Shown one piece after another: positions 63,677 through 64,000 of a DNA stretch of 64,000 nt. The position numbers and the translations under genes are program-made. The stretch is from the NCBI RefSeq assembly GCF_003576345.1, contig NZ_QWGB01000003.1, positions 1-64,000 on the forward strand, given 5' to 3'. How positions within the stretch are numbered: the stretch's first letter is position 1; each line of letters begins with the position of its first letter. The notes beneath the pieces were generated by a model. It was not told the DNA's origin. It was given only the letters and a program-made list of their open reading frames with translations, and searched no databases. The DNA is from Henriciella barbarensis. Lineage in GTDB: Bacteria > Pseudomonadota > Alphaproteobacteria > Caulobacterales > Hyphomonadaceae.

Positions 63677-64000
63677 TCAGGCGGCTTCTTCGAGCCCGAG
63701 CTGTTTCCAGACGGCGAGGATCGCTGCAACCAGCTCATCCATCATAACTTCGTCATGTACTGGCCCTGGCGTGAAACGTAGGCGCTCCGTGCCGCGTGGT
63801 ACCGTCGGATAATTGATCGGCTGAACATAGATGCCGAAATCAAACAAAAGCGTGTCAGACAGTGCTTTGCACTTCTCCGGGTCACCGACGAGCAGTGGGA
63901 CGATATGTGTAACGCTATCCATGACCGGGAGGCCAGCTTGCCGGAACTTTTCCTTCAGGAGCGCTGCCTTCGCCTGGTGGTCGGCGCGAAGGGCGCGGCC
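63677..64000 (-). CDS. hemA: 5-aminolevulinate synthase, C-terminal part (window edge)
   Basis: The last about 107 residues are in the window, reading GRALRADHQAKAALLKEKF, LPVMDSVTHIVPLLVGDPEK, GIYVQPINYPTVPRGTERLRFTPGPVH. This fits the alphaproteobacterial ALAS (C4 pathway) that condenses glycine and succinyl-CoA. The gene continues past 64000. The 158-bp gap to glyA (63519-63676) shows nothing of note. Confidence 0.9.
   Translation of the reverse strand, partial: GRALRADHQAKAALLKEKFRQAGLPVMDSVTHIVPLLVGDPEKCKALSDTLLFDFGIYVQPINYPTVPRGTERLRFTPGPVHDEVMMDELVAAILAVWKQLGLEEAA

Noticed and set aside
62685-63812. 375-codon plus-strand frame antisense to glyA
   Set aside because: Antisense to the PLP-enzyme coding sequence; it is an open-frame artefact of codon bias.
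1-64000. CRISPR array
   Set aside because: No series of regularly spaced direct repeats is seen anywhere, including in the gene-poor parts of the island.

Overview
The window looks like chromosomal DNA of an alphaproteobacterium, most likely Hyphomonadaceae-like. I infer this from the moderately GC-rich DNA and from the gene orders nrdR-ribD-ribE-ribBA-ribH-nusB-thiL-hppA and plsX-fabH-ihfA-merR. The ubiquinol-cytochrome c chaperone gene, the 5-aminolevulinate synthase and the bacterial deoxyhypusine-synthase homologue point the same way. No taxonomic marker proves the family.

Layout. 1-4.1 kb is mobile DNA. A complete IS3-family element (1-1270) abuts the 3' remnant of an IS6-family element. 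A MerR regulator and an alpha/beta hydrolase follow, and then a second IS6 element in the same orientation whose transposase is frameshifted. 4.4-18.0 kb is an integrated island: it starts in the 3' end of an intact tRNA-Leu(CAG), carries a tyrosine integrase, and ends at a near-perfect copy of the tRNA 3' end at 17987-18010. Its cargo is a secreted protein, a type I restriction-modification system (hsdM-hsdS-hsdR) with a zinc metallopeptidase, a tightly coupled pair encoding an RNase H-like protein and a compact protein with family-A polymerase motifs, and an uncharacterised protein.

18.2-21.5 kb is small accessory genes (a GNAT pair divergent from a LysR regulator, and an XRE regulator). 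21.7-33.5 kb is core: a CoA-transferase family racemase, mfd, sdhE, recG, a DUF502 membrane protein, a phosphotransferase/DUF6285/DUF3089-like operon and hldE. 33.5-39.7 kb reads as a photo-oxidative stress locus: photolyase, FAD oxidoreductase, DUF1365 protein and cyclopropane-fatty-acid synthase in one operon, then a ChrR-like cupin and a DUF3108 protein. Both transcription units are preceded by the same promoter pattern, TGATCC-N18-TA, which resembles the RpoE/ChrR-type ECF sigma promoter.

39.8-46.4 kb holds sulfur genes (cysK-sseA-metC), an ornithine/lysine-type decarboxylase next to a deoxyhypusine-synthase-like protein (probable homospermidine route) and an enoyl-CoA hydratase. 46.5-64 kb holds tRNA-Asp, a GGDEF/EAL protein, glpK, tRNA-Pro, merR, ihfA, fabH, plsX, a cytochrome bc1 assembly chaperone, bamE, hppA, and then the riboflavin/thiamine cluster, nrdR, glyA and the 3' part of hemA. 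In the riboflavin cluster the GTP cyclohydrolase II half of RibBA has lost its zinc cysteines and RibD has only the reductase domain, so two pathway steps must be encoded elsewhere.
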